Source: Sardina pilchardus (taxonomy: Eukaryota; Chordata; Actinopteri; Clupeiformes; Clupeidae). Taken from it: 64,000 bases of DNA. The stretch covers positions 12,593,623 through 12,657,622 of the forward strand of contig NC_085012.1 of the NCBI RefSeq assembly GCF_963854185.1. Reading direction: 5' to 3'. Shown here piece after piece: positions 12,247-24,779 of this stretch. Position 1 is the stretch's first letter, and each line of letters begins with the position of its first letter. The translations under genes were made by a program, and so were the position numbers. The notes beneath the pieces were generated by a model, which had not been told where the DNA came from, did no database searches, and saw only the letters and a list, made by a program, of their open reading frames with translations.

Positions 12247-13381
12247 AAAGAAATCCTCCATGTCGTGCGTGAGGAGAGTAACAGAACTGAGGAATGACTG
12301 GTCTGTCCACACCATCACAGCATGTACTGCTCTCTGTGCTGTCTAGACTGACGTGCAGTATGTTTCTGTGCTGGGGAGGCTTTGGTGTGCTGTCACCATC
12401 GTGTACCCCCTCGATCTGAACGACAGGGCCAGACACAGATGTCTCTTGAAGTGAAAACATGCAAACAGACTGTGTATCCAAATGACTCATTTAGTTAACA
12501 CAAAGCTCCTGCTATTTGAAGGAATGAAGATTGTATATTAGTAATGCAGCTCTGGTGATATGAGCTTGGCAAAACATTGTACCACAGCAGGATAATCACT
12601 ATCCTAATCCAAATGTTCATACACCAACATAAACATGAACCCTAATGCTGTTAGCTTAACTGTGTTATGATCGTTATAATGATCACCATCTACTGTGTAA
12701 TAACTATGTGATGTGATAATGTGGTCATGTTAGAGAAGAAAATATCTATCATCAAAGCTGTAGTTATCCCTCTTATTAGTCTTAAGGTAATTGTTGCTTA
12801 TTCTAGCATAACTGGAGAAATAATGGATTAACATTATGTCGTTGACTGATTGTTGAAGTTGTCAGCACAGATGATAGAAATTATAAACGGTAAGGTAAGA
12901 AAGTAAGGTAAGGTTCCCTGGCCATGGAGAGTAGCCTACATAGCACTGTATTCTCTGTGTGTGTGAAAGCTGCTTAGGTAACTGATGATTGTGTTGTTTA
13001 AAATGCGATTGCTTGTTCTCCTAAAGTCACCCAGCTCACGGGGAGGAAAGGTGAACGAATCACTCACTATGGTATATAGCCGCGGTCAAACAGACAAGGT
13101 CAGCCGGCAAATTCCTTTCTGAAAATGTCCAGCGAGCGAGAGTGGAGAGTGGATGAGAGAGAGTGTATAGGCAGCGGCGGTAGAGTTTCCTGACATTGCG
13201 CGAGCCCACACACAAATTGCATCATTAACGGCAACATTAAAGTCAGCACCCAACCCAGGAAGGCAAGGCAGGCAGAAGCAGGAGTCAGCAGCTGAGGTAA
13301 CAACGCAGCCCGGCTCAAGTAATCAGGACAACACGCTGCCAGACCCGCACCGGAATCGTGCCAGAACCGTGCCAGGATGCA

Positions 13382-13462
13382 CTCTCCTCTCCTCTCCTCT
13401 CCTCTCCTCTCCTCTCCTCTCCTCTCCTCTCCTCCACCCGACCCTACCCTACCCTACCCTTT
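13382..13462 (+). repeat. (TCTCC)n pentanucleotide followed by (ACCCT)n
   Basis: About ten TCTCC units (13382-13434) are followed by four ACCCT units (13442-13462). The second array superficially resembles telomere sequence but has a five-base, not six-base, period. Confidence 0.9.
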
Positions 13463-13576
13463 CCCGAACAGACCCGCCAGTGACATTGGCGAATGGAAGA
13501 GAGCGGAGCGAGAGAGGACACCACAGCAAGGACAGATTAGGCCAGGCCATCTCCGACTAAATGGTGTCTAAATTAG

Positions 13577-13651
13577 GCACACACACACACACACACACAG
13601 ACACAGACACAGACACACACACACACACACACACACATGCACACACACACA
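13577..13651 (+). repeat. (CA)n with (CAGACA) block
   Basis: CA tracts surround three CAGACA hexamers. Confidence 0.9.
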
Positions 13652-14957
13652 GGCACACTTTGTGACAAATAGAGGGCAGTCAGGGGACTTTGACCACTGA
13701 CTATCTGCAGTGCCTTTCTGCCCAGCTGAGGGGTGAGGCTGTTGCTGCACAGGTTGAGGATGCTGGTTCGCTTCAGACATCAGCTGGTTGGCGGTGAGCC
13801 CTCATTATTTATTCAGTCACAGGTGTCAGTGATGGAGGGACTACAGATTGACATCTTACTCTCTGTCACGAGACAAGAGGAGGTGGTGGAATTGTTGTAG
13901 GTGTTATAGGCAGATGTCTATCAAGGACCCAGACGAAAGGAACAAGTGATTGCCCACTTTGAAGTCAAGTGATTTTCACGAGAGGAATTTGCATGCTCGT
14001 CGTGCATACTTATTTGTATGGTTTCACATTTTATGGCTAATTCAGTGCAGCTTGGGTAATCAGCCGACATTAGAGGACTTTCTATGAGGTTCAGATTTGA
14101 TTGGGTTGGATTTACATAATGGTGCAAACCCCAGTTGTATCTGTGAGGTCTTATCTCCAGCATGTTATAGGAGAGGTTTATGGATTCCGAGTCAAATTGC
14201 TTTGATATATATATTTATTTTGTCGTCCTAATGTTCCACAGCTCTCAGACAATTATGGGATTTATGAAGGTACAGAGGTGTGGAGCGACACAAACTGTCA
14301 AAATCTAATTTGTAAGGACATCATCAAAAAAATACCATGGATTGAGATGTCTTTCAGAATGCCAAACCTATTAAAGGGAATGGAAATGAACTAGGTGCAA
14401 ATTATTGAGCAGAAAATGGTATTAGCAACACAAGCTTCATGACATACCAAAAAAAACACTATGTGAGTCCTCTTTTTATGTTGATATTTGCCTGAACGAG
14501 CTGGTGTGTAGTTTGCATTTCTCCTCACTAAACCCATGGCAGGAGGGGTTGGTTGTATTTCTATTATTTTCAAAGGGGTCTCAGTGGATATGGTTTACAC
14601 ATTCTATTCCCCCATCAGAGGGAGGCAATTCAAAACAGATGAATCCAGGCTCATATTTTTTACATGTCGGAGAAAGATAACACTTTTGCCTGTATCAGAG
14701 GGGCATTATGCCCTTAATGGCAAGTGCCCTCTATTTGGTATTTGGTCTGTATCAGTGTTCAGAGAGGCTGTCATTTGGTGGTAGAATGAGCCAGGCTAAA
14801 GAGATAATATTTCAATAACATACTGCCCTGATCATAAACTAACTCAATGGAAATGTGTAAGGGCCTGGGGCTACCCAGCAGGACAGTCAGCAGTCAAATG
14901 ATTTCATATTCCCTTTTTCTCCTTGGCTGCCTGCACTGCCATTTCCCAAAGAGCACT

Positions 14958-14958
<1 letters not shown>

Positions 14959-14992
<34 letters not shown>

Positions 14993-15110
14993 TCACATAT
15001 GCATACACAGACATCTTGTGCTTACACTCAGTCACACATTTGTCATGTCCGCATCATTTTAGATCTGCACGATGCACACCCTCACACATTATTTACATCT
15101 ATTCAGTGCG

Positions 15111-15173
<63 letters not shown>

Positions 15174-15198
15174 ACAGAGAGAGAGAGAGAGAGCGAGA
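14959..15198 (+). repeat. (CA)n pair and (GA)n
   Basis: A first CA tract (14959-14988), then a second (15114-15170) passing directly into GA repeats (15171-15198). Confidence 0.9.
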
Positions 15199-15199
15199 G

Positions 15200-15916
15200 A
15201 ACCGAGAACCCCACATACACTTTCTGGCTTGAATATGATTCAATTGGGACCACACATAGACCATACAGTCAGCTAAATCTCTCCTCTGATATTTCACAGA
15301 TTTTATCAGTAGTATCGGGGAAGAACGAGGGATCGAGTTTAAAGCTCCGCTGGAACCTGAGCAGCCGAACGAGAGCAAGAGACACACACACACACCGGTT
15401 GTCAGCGCCAGGAACACCTGGAGAGTATGACTAATAGGCCCCTCTCGCCTGTAAAAGGTGAGGCCAGTCAACCAGAGGGAAATGCACTGCTGTACTTGAC
15501 AGCTGTCTGAGCCCTGTATCTCTCTTTCCCCTTTGTCCCCATCATCCGAAGCAGTTAAGGGAAATCCTTTCCGGAGCTAAGTAAGCAAATTGCTTGGGCC
15601 GCGATAAGCAAAACAGGTCAGCAGTATAACAGGAGCTCAAACACCCCGGCATCCGCAGCGGCTCCTAATGAGGGGACTATAAAGTAGGCAGACGCAGTGG
15701 AGAGAGCGGGGGCCCCCAAACACTTCATTCTCCCCATCCACATCCACATCCACGCGCGCCACAGCCTCACAGAGAAGCTTCTCATGTAGCCCCTCTCCCT
15801 TTGGTCTGCCAGTCCTTTGGTCTTTCACCCCCAAACATACTCCTTGTTTTCCTCCTCCACATATTCAGGAGTTGCTTAAAGTCAAAGAGCGCCATTTGAA
15901 AGGAGGAAGAGACAAG

Positions 15917-15950
<34 letters not shown>

Positions 15951-16990
15951 TGAGATTTTGTTGTTGCATGGCAGAGCTGCGGGCGTCGGTGTCGGCATCG
16001 GCGTCTCGTCATGCGCCCGGGCGTCTCTTCGTCTTCACGCCATGCTGAGCCACGCTGAGAGCCTCGCCCAGGTAGCGTTGGGGCGCAACTTCTAATGGCG
16101 GGATTTGCCTAATGCCTACCTGCCGCATGTCAATCAGGCGCGGGGGAGAACTTTGCACCAAAGCGAGCCCTCGCCCAGAACGACGTCGTGGTGCCAGGCT
16201 GTTTATGCCCCGGCGCGTCTCTTTAATTGGTGCGCAGGCAGAGGCATCATCTCTCGACAAAAAAAAAAAAACACAACCAGGAAACAGCATGATAAAATTA
16301 CAAAGGATGATGGGCATGTTTTTTCATCCCGGTTTCCCTCGTTGCGTCAAGCAGCTTCCTTGTGCCGTTCTGCTGATCTGGGCAGTTAGAAAAGGGCACA
16401 AATTGGCATGCCAAAGATGCTGCCGCCCTTCCCGAGCACCTTTAATTCCTGACTGATAAAACTGCTCTTGTACTCCTCTCTTGTGACAGACAGTCACTTC
16501 AGCTGCTTCATCAAACTCCACCAAAAGTATAAAAATCAAAATGTTGTTTGATTGCTTTGATCCTGATGTGAGAGGATGAAGGCAGAATGTTCCCCCTCAC
16601 CTTCTAATAATAACACATTCTTTCTCTGCTACACCAAACAAAATAAGTGTCATTTTTCTTTTGCTGAGCAAGCATTTTTGATAGTCTTTCATCCAAAGGT
16701 ATAGTTTTTTGGGGGAGATCGGGGGCAGGTGGGAGTCTCTGAAAATGTCTTTAAAGTAATGCATCTGGAAATCTCCCCAGCCTGAGAATATCCATTCCTC
16801 AAAACTGAGAGACTGACCTCTGATTGACTGCTGATAAGTTTCAGAGGTTTGGAGTTTATGGAGTAACTCTGGAACAGTTTTCCAGACTGTTCATACGTCA
16901 TACACTGCAGAAGACAGACTGACAATTGACAGGATAAATATGTCTCTTCGTCCAGGTGATGCCTATTACCTGATACCAGGTGTGCTTCTA
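15200..16990. other. unique sequence with moderate CpG, no gene seen
   Basis: Includes a CpG-containing stretch at about 15970-16230. Open frames up to about 120 codons show no family resemblance. Confidence 0.5.
15918..15952 (+). repeat. (GA)n microsatellite
   Basis: GA tract of about 35 bases with one AA interruption. Confidence 0.9.
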
Positions 16991-17013
16991 TCTGTGTGGG
17001 AAAAAGAGGTATA

Positions 17014-17014
17014 A

Positions 17015-17057
<43 letters not shown>
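17014..17057 (+). repeat. (GA)n microsatellite
   Basis: GA tract of about 44 bases with one AA interruption. Confidence 0.9.
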
Positions 17058-17225
17058 CTGAGTCTGTCTTTGTTTTGCTTGATTAATCATCGTAAACTTT
17101 AGTGCCTGCATACCAGGGTAATTAGTTCATGGAAGACACATCCTAGTAGACACTGACATCAGTAAGGTAGCTTGTCAAGACTGAGTCAGATCTTCATCCT
17201 TCAACCCTTCAAACCACACAGACGC

Positions 17226-17273
17226 ACACACACACACACACTCAGACACACACACACACGCACACACACACAC
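17226..17273 (+). repeat. (CA)n microsatellite
   Basis: Short CA tracts split by CTCAGA and CG. Confidence 0.85.
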
Positions 17274-17532
17274 CATCCTCTGTGCGTATATCCCAGTAGA
17301 GGCGTCCTGACAGGCCGAGTCGACACACACACAGGCCGTTGGATGAATTGTTTCATAGCCCGGGGCGGTGCTTGGAAAAGAGGAGAGCCGTAAATAGGAT
17401 TGAAGTTTAAATGGAATAATGCGTCCTGGAAAAAAAGAAAGAATGAAGAAAGTGGTGCGGATAGAGAGGTAAGATGGAGGTGAGAAGTTCGTGGAGAGAG
17501 CAAAGTCCGCGCGCCGTTCAGGGAGGAAGGGA

Positions 17533-17554
17533 GGGGGGGGGGGGGGGGGGGGGG
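17533..17554 (+). repeat. poly(G) run of 22
   Basis: Uninterrupted G homopolymer. Confidence 0.9.
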
Positions 17555-17721
17555 TGCTGTGGGGATGTTGGCCCTGAAACAGAGTTAGCCGCATCTTGAT
17601 GGGTGTCAGACAGAGTACTGCTCAGGTTATTGACTTAGCTGCCTTTATGGAGATGCACATCATCTTACAGAGATATTTTAGGGGACCCAAGTACATGACT
17701 ATATGTGGGTATTTGTGGGTA

Positions 17722-17723
<2 letters not shown>

Positions 17724-17798
<75 letters not shown>

Positions 17799-17845
17799 AT
17801 AGGATTGTGTGTGTGTGTGTATCTGTGCTTGCAAGCATGCGTGCA

Positions 17846-17899
<54 letters not shown>

Positions 17900-17954
17900 T
17901 TTGCAAGTATTTGGAGTTTGTAAGCATACAATATGTGAGCATATGAGTGAGAGT

Positions 17955-17996
<42 letters not shown>

Positions 17997-18001
17997 GTGT
18001 T
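17724..18001 (+). repeat. compound (GT)n/(GA)n microsatellite
   Basis: GT runs at 17724-17796, 17806-17820, 17846-17864 and 17957-18001, with a GA run at 17865-17896. Unique spacers contain GCATGCGTGCAT-like sequence. Confidence 0.95.
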
Positions 18002-18581
18002 TCCCGTATGCTTGTGCATAAGTGTGTCCCATGTGGTAACTGCAGTGTCCCTTTAGCCTCACATTAAAAGTAGGAGACTGTCTCGGTTCCGTCTCATTAC
18101 TTTCCTGTAAACCAAATGACATGGATGTGAACAAGATTAATACATATGACAACAAGGAATTTACGCCGCCTGTGAACCATACAGAAGATACATGAAGGTT
18201 AAATTGCGCACATGCAATGAACTCATTTTTCAGGGCCTTTAGTGAAAGATCAAGTTTATAGATAGCACTTGGCATGGAACAGTGTCACTAATTACATGAC
18301 TGTAATAATTGTTTTATTACCTGATCATGAATCATGCAGTCAGTCAGTATCAAAATTAATGTAAAGCCACAAATCTATGATGTTTGTTACATGCGGCCTT
18401 GTTAAATAACTGTGTTGCTGTATTAAAGCAAGGTCCCCTGAAATGGCAGTGAGTGTGGCTTCCACAACGCCATGCTTCCACAAACACCACATGATGCAAA
18501 TGAACAAACTCCCCAAACAGTTGTTGAACCAATTACACTCTAAATGAGTCTCGCCAGAGAGGAGAGTAACAAAGCAAAAAT

Positions 18582-18610
18582 GTTGTTGTTGTTGTTGTTG
18601 TTGTTGTTGT
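18582..18610 (+). repeat. (TTG)n trinucleotide repeat
   Basis: About ten TTG units. Confidence 0.9.
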
Positions 18611-18619
18611 GCGCAATTA

Positions 18620-19135
18620 AGCCTGCCTCCTAGACAGGTGCACACCTATAGCACCCCGCCGTAGTCTATCACTCCCTGCTCGCTAACATCGCTGAACTAG
18701 CTCACCCCTCAATCTGTCCCCGCTCCACGATTCATTCGGCAGTCAATGGGTTTCGCCTGTCGAACACAAGTACTATTAGGAAAGTCCCAAAACAACGCCA
18801 GCGCCACAGATAAACTTCACAGTAAATTAGGCGCAATTAGTATTAGGCTCCATCAGCGCCGCTGCCCCGATAATGGTATTAAGGACCCACCCAATCATAA
18901 CTTACACTCTACTGGATAATTTCTCAAATCAATGATCTTGGTAAGTACTTGTAAGAGGGCCCGATTGCCAGATCAGCTGGATACGTCCAATTAAAATCGA
19001 ACGGAGGCGGGGGATGTGGGGGGGTTGAGGACTAGCGTTGATTAGCGCTTCGCTCGGGGGCACTATAGTGTTATTATGCAGCAGTGACGCTGTGCCTCTG
19101 TGGTAGTCAGGTTAAATGCTTTTAATTCGCAAACC
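18620..19135. other. repeat-poor block; candidate regulatory sequence
   Basis: Contains CAGTAAATTAGGCGCAATTA, GTATTAGGCTCCATCAGCGC, GATAATGG, CCAATTAAAATCG and GTTGATTAGCGC, a mix of homeodomain-type cores and GC-rich spacers typical of conserved vertebrate enhancers. This is inference from composition only. Confidence 0.35.
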
Positions 19136-20030
19136 TCCCCCTGTTGGCTTTACAGATGGGGCACGGGTGGAGGAGCTGGAGTGAGCACAAACACGGATAT
19201 TTACTGTTATTTGCAGAGTGATTTGGATTTTTTCTTTCGTGAGATAGAATTCGTCGCTTGTCCATGATTTAAAACCAGTGACTGCATTATTCTGCAGATG
19301 TTCTGTGAAGAGCTCTGATGACAGTATAGAGTTACCACCACAGAGGGCTGATGTCTTCGAAACAGATATAAAATGGGTCTGAAACAGCCCAGTCTTCAGC
19401 AGGATCAGCTGATGTTTACTTAGACTCATGATGTGTGTGAACCTCCTGGCATCTGCAGACTAAGAGGAAAAAGAGCTGCCTATTAGGTCATAACTTAAAT
19501 GACTTAAATCATCATAAGCTTTTAATTGGACAAAATACACATCCATGCACAGGTAAAAGGCCTAAGATATACAAAACAAAGCACATTTAGCATGTTAAGC
19601 TAAGCATGTTTAGCTCTCTTAGAATAATCTGGAGAGCACACAGGCTGTTAGCATAACTGCATTCTACACATGACGCTGTTCAAGAATTCCGCTATTGCCA
19701 TGCAAGACATGCTGATTGTACTCTGAACCGCTGGGCCACCGTAGGCCTGTGCCATCTGCCTACACATGCATTGTTCTCCCCAGGCACCGAGGACCCCATG
19801 GGGCTTAAGGAGTGCTTGCACCATGGTCTCTGCTTCACCACCCAGCGTAGGCACCAGGTAGGCAGCACTGCACCTCCATGAAATTAAGCAGAAAACATCG
19901 GTGGAGGCAGATTAGGTCTTAAAATCTACCTAATGTAGCATGAAATTCAGCCGCCATGCTCTAGCGATCAGAGGCTCTGGGCTCTGACCTATTTTACACC
20001 GCTGTGCGCCACCGTGCCCACCCCACACTA
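19136..20030. other. unique sequence, no gene seen
   Basis: No repeat above 20 bases and no recognisable coding sequence. Confidence 0.5.
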
Positions 20031-20219
20031 AACACACACACACACACACACACACACAGGCACATACGTACATACACACTCAAACGTACATGCGCACATT
20101 CGCACGAAAAACACATGTGCAATGCCAGTGTGGCTAACAACATGCTATGGACATGTAATTCATTTTTAGAAACTTGTGCTGATTTCCATTGGGCTGTTTT
20201 GAAGTTCTAGTGGCTTTCC

Positions 20220-20221
<2 letters not shown>

Positions 20222-20293
<72 letters not shown>
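20222..20293 (+). repeat. (GA)36 microsatellite
   Basis: Pure GA tract of about 72 bases. Confidence 0.95.
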
Positions 20294-20300
<7 letters not shown>

Positions 20301-21394
20301 AGCAACAGAGACAAAGTAAAACTAATGAGGGATGGAAAATATGCAGAGGAGACAAGAGAGTAGAGGAGTGCAACAAAGAAAGGAAGAACACACAGAGCAA
20401 GTAAGGCATGGCTAACAGACTATTTCCCCTCTCGCTGTTATGCTATTATGGGGGGCACAGCTGCAGTGGTAGTCTCCCCCTCAGAGGGGAAAGTGTTTTG
20501 GAGAGCGTCGGCAGAGGAGCCCGCTGTCCTCCTCCAGCTCAGAGGAGCCTGCAGGTGCTGATGGGTGATCTGGGATTAGAGGCCCTTCTCTGCCCAGTTC
20601 AAGTCTTAACCCAAAGCACACCAAAGGCCAGAGGACAGATCTGTGGGATCTGTGTCGTCGCAGGACTCACTTCGAGCGCCAGACCCCTTAAAGGCACAAA
20701 GTAACAATCAAATCAGTTATCTGTAAGATGCACTCTGCAGCAGATAATATGTAAATATGACGGGCATGTGAGTCTGATAATATATGTGTTGTAGTGTGTG
20801 GATGGATGTTAATGTTGATTTGTGTGCGGCCTGTACGTATGTGAGTGTGTCGGTTGTGACACCCAGTGCTGGGGGGAGATGTAAAGATTGTCTGCTTTTT
20901 GTCTCCTTGTGATGTGTCACGATCCTGGCTGATCAGACTAAGACGCAGGGACGCATGTGTGACGAAATCAGACAAAAGCCAGAGCACGCAGTTAGCATTT
21001 TGGGTGGCAGCTCTACCCCCCTACCCCCAACCACCCCCCCCCCCCCTCTCACCCCCACCATACACACACACACGCATACAGACACACACACAAAGCCTAG
21101 CCCATCCAGCAGGCCACAGACAGAGAGACAGACAGACAGACAAGAGAGCGAGACAGCCGAGCCCTGTCTCGAGTCGGCGCGTGGCACGGAGTCGCAGCGC
21201 AGCGAGCGCAAACGATTTGAGGCATATGTCAAGTTCTTCTGGACTCAAAACAAAGCGCTGTCACCGCGGCCGGCAGCCCCGGCCCGACTCGGCGCACTCC
21301 CCGAGTCAGAAGACGAAAGCCATCCTGTCCAATCGGCCTCCGCAGAATGCAGCTTGTGCTCCCTTCTGAAAGGCGCATTCCAATTTGCCTGCAA

Positions 21395-21510
21395 GGGGAG
21401 AGAGGGAGAGAAAAAGAGAAAGAGAGGGGGACAGAGAGAAGAAGAGAGGGAGGGAGGGAGGGAAGGAAGGAGGGAGGGAGGGAGGGAGGGATGAGAGAGG
21501 GAGGTTGTAG
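21395..21510 (+). repeat. purine-rich GA/GGGA tract
   Basis: About 115 bases with almost no pyrimidine on the + strand, including eight or more GGGA units. A mirror-like purine tract of this length could form triplex DNA. Confidence 0.85.
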
Positions 21511-21529
21511 CATCCCTGAGACTGAGTCC

Positions 21530-22860
21530 ATTCACATTACCACACTGCAGGAGACACCACACACAGATACAGTGCTGCACCAGACTGGGAGAGCCAGGAA
21601 GCAGAGCCATGTCTGCCCAGTAGCTGGCAAAGCCATAGACACGTTCTGGAGGACAGAAAGACACAGGCTCACAAAAAGAGAAGGAAATGTACTCAGAGCC
21701 ACTCAGAATGCAATGTTCAGTGGGTTCATTTCTATAATAGTCCTTCATGATGTTCTTTCAACATGAACTTCACATTTCTTTGTAGGTTTCTTTAAGGTGA
21801 ACACTTCAATGTTAATGTTCCATTAAAAAAACATGTGTAGGATGTACAATGTATACCATATACAATATATACAAAGTATACCATTTTTAGATAAACAATT
21901 AGGTTTCTGTTTGAGAGGTCATACATTGTTAATAGATAAATCACTGTTTTTATTTTTACATGCAGATTTTTAAATGTAATCCAAAGCTTTATCATGACTC
22001 TTATTTGAGCCTGGATTGTTCTGACATGTGAGATGTCTGAAATGGAATCACTTTCATCTTTTTGTAGTGCAAAAAAAAATCAGAAAGAACAAATATTTTT
22101 TTTCTTTGAATAAGAAAAAAAATGTGGCTGACAAACCCCCCACTGTACATTATGTATTTTTAAACGTTGTTCTACTTTTCACGTGTCACATTTAATTACA
22201 AAAACAAAAGTAGTGGGACAAAGGACTTCTCATTGGGACTTCCGTGCCATGTCTAATAAATTTCTCCATTATTAAGAGTCAGATACATCTCTAGCCTGTC
22301 TTCGTGGCTAACAAAATAGTGAAATAAGCCTTTCTGTTGAGTACCTCCAGGGCATCACTCGGCTCTTGGGCTTGCCATGTATGTAGTTGGCTAACCTCAA
22401 TAATAATAATCCAATATTGCAAATGCAAGGCTTCAGCACTCTAAGTCTGGGATATTAGCCCATATTATTTCCCATATGTATAAATAAATGTCTGGGAGTG
22501 TGTTTGTCTGTCATAACATCAGCGCTGGGCCAATTCAAGTTTCATTTTTCCTTGCTATGCTGTTGTTGTGTCTCTGATATTACAAGCCAAACACATTTTC
22601 TTTTTCCCTATCTCTTATGAATTGAATAATGCATGTACTTAAGGGATAAAATAATGAATATTATTCTGTGTTTCTAATAACGCGCTGTTGATTCTATTCT
22701 CATTTCTGGCATTTTTCAAAGATAATGGCACAAATAAACCACTGCCACTTTAGAATTAAAAATAGACTTGTGCTGCTTGTTGGAATATTAACTCCTCCCA
22801 ATGGACACCATCAGTATAATGAACAACAGTGAACAAGACCATTCTTTAGCCTGTTCAGGT
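21530..22860. other. unique sequence with a repeat-poor block at 22230-22800
   Basis: The second half lacks simple repeats and has GCAAATGCAA (octamer-like), AATAATCCAATATT, GAATAATGCATG and similar cores. It is another candidate conserved non-coding block. No coding sequence seen. Confidence 0.4.
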
Positions 22861-22864
22861 TGCT

Positions 22865-22873
<9 letters not shown>

Positions 22874-22925
<52 letters not shown>

Positions 22926-22951
22926 GAGAGAGAGAGAGAGAGAGAGAGAGT
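22874..22951 (+). repeat. (CA)n passing into (GA)n
   Basis: CA tract about 22874-22924, then GA tract to 22951. Confidence 0.95.
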
Positions 22952-23102
22952 AACTCAATAAGATGACTTATGTCCCCAACTTTCTCATTACTCTTTGTTT
23001 GCCAGATACAGTAAACCTATTTCTGCTTTTCTCTAACTGTCCTAAAGTGAAGAAGCCTATTACTAATTAGTTTGCATGATATTCAACAAGATACTATCTA
23101 GA

Positions 23103-23460
23103 TACATTTACAACTACACATTGATTAGTTTAGCTGATGCTTTTCTCCAAAGTGACTTAAGAAATGAGCATTCAAACCACAGTGCAAAAGGAAACTAGTA
23201 TCACTGAATACTACCTTTACATTCAAGAAAGCTACAGGATGATAGAGCAGAAATTTTAAGGTTCTATGTGTTTTAGCGCAAGCCAGTGCAAGTTTTAGTT
23301 TAAATCGTCCAAAAATGAGCTGGAAATAGCGACAGAACGTGTGAAAACACATCCATTTTTGACATTCTGTACATAAAGTAAAACACATAAAGCTCTCAGA
23401 GAGCTTGCACACAGTCACAAATGTTTGAAGAGATGGCGCCACTAATACCGTCTCCATGTT
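23103..23460 (-). mobile_element. minus-strand retroposon with teleost-type tail
   Basis: Read on the minus strand, the end is TAAGTCACTTTGGAGAAAAG followed by CATCAGCTAAAC, close to the very common fish tail 'AAGTCGCTTTGGATAAAAGCGTCTGCTAAATG...', then degenerate repeats of TGTAAATG (23103-23125). The tail is clear (23103-23160). The body up to about 23460 is an inference from an atypically long open minus-strand stretch. The family is not named. Confidence 0.55.
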
Positions 23461-24575
23461 GGCAGCAAAGAACAAAAAGAACTTCAGCAAATCATCAGTA
23501 ATACACTGGTCTATTGTTTGCTTCGTGTGTTCTTGTCTTGTTCTTTTTTCCACCTCATCCTCAACAGAAGGGGGTGGGGAGGGGGAATCTAATGATGTTC
23601 CTTCCCAGCAGCAAGTTTGTGAAAGTCGCTTGATAAATGGATGGAGTTAGAAGGTGTAGTGGCGGTGGCTCCGCAAACAACACAGTGGCTCCACAAGGAG
23701 AGGGTCGGTGGGAGCCTCGTCTCTCCACGCCTCCCCTCGACTCCCCTCGCCACCCCTCTGATGCCCTTAACGACTCGACGACGGTGCATAATGATGATAA
23801 ACACTTTATTTTCCTCCACCAGTGAGTGCGCATTACCTAATGATGTTCAATGGCAGTTGTGAGTGGTAAAGACAACAAATGCATTATGCCAATGCATCCT
23901 AAATGGGAATCCCTAAGGAAACCCATCTGAATTGTAAATTTCGTCCCGCTCTCATTTTTCATGTGGAAACGCCACGCAGCGAAGGCAAATTCCAAACAAC
24001 TGTGTACTTAATGTGCAACGTTTCTTTTTCTTTCTCTTTTTCCCATTTTCATGTGCTACCACTTAGGTGTGTGTGTGAGTGTGTATTTATTTGTATATAA
24101 TGTTCTGCATTTACTTCTCTGGTCATGCGAAGAGCAGGACGAGATTGATGTCCCCACTAGAAGCTCTGCTTTGCGCCGGCTTAAGTATCCACTTAGGAAG
24201 AGTCGGAGCTGCATACCAAGAAGCAGGTATGTTGATACTGATATCTGCAATTTCACTTGGATATTAGGGCAAACTTTCCATTTTGGAGAGGCCTCAAAGG
24301 TCTTTTAATCACGGAGGCGAGCTGGTGATTAAGGCTATATGCACAGGACCTTTTCTGATCCCCCTTTTATGAAAGAATGGCTGGCAAGGTGTCCCTTGTC
24401 ATTTGGGACCATGGCTGGCCTTCAGAGACTGCAACACAGCCGCCAGTGCCACCGCGGACAACTGGGCGGCCATTGTGCAGGGGTGCATGGGAAGGCTTCC
24501 TGGCAGCTGGGTGAGCCACGGAAACAGGTGAGGTGCGGGGGTGGGGGTTAGGGTATCAAGTTAGAATCGCAGTGG

Positions 24576-24576
<1 letters not shown>

Positions 24577-24620
<44 letters not shown>

Positions 24621-24661
24621 GTCTGTGTGTGTGTGTGTGTGTGTGCGTGTGTGTGTGTGCG
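24577..24661 (+). repeat. (GT)n microsatellite
   Basis: About 85 bases with CG and TC interruptions. Confidence 0.95.
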
Positions 24662-24779
24662 AGTAAAAGTGGGGAAGGCAGCTTTAAAACAAGAGCGCGG
24701 AGAGGGGGAACACGATCTGATAACCTGGAAATAACTGTGCCGATACCCTGCGTTCTCAGTGGCATCTGAGCTAGCCGCC

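Larger units (their letters stand above)
12250..14955. other. mostly unique sequence, no gene seen
   Basis: Apart from the pentanucleotide and CA repeats near 13380-13650, this is unique. The parts 13960-14160 and 14220-14830 are repeat-poor and low in CpG, and could include conserved non-coding sequence. No exon is recognisable. Confidence 0.5.

Noticed and set aside
13442..13462. Telomere-like ACCCT repeats
   Set aside because: The period is five bases (ACCCT), not the vertebrate six-base telomere unit.
17622..18275. 217-codon minus-strand open frame
   Set aside because: Dominated by Thr-His and Ser-Leu runs from the GT and GA repeats.
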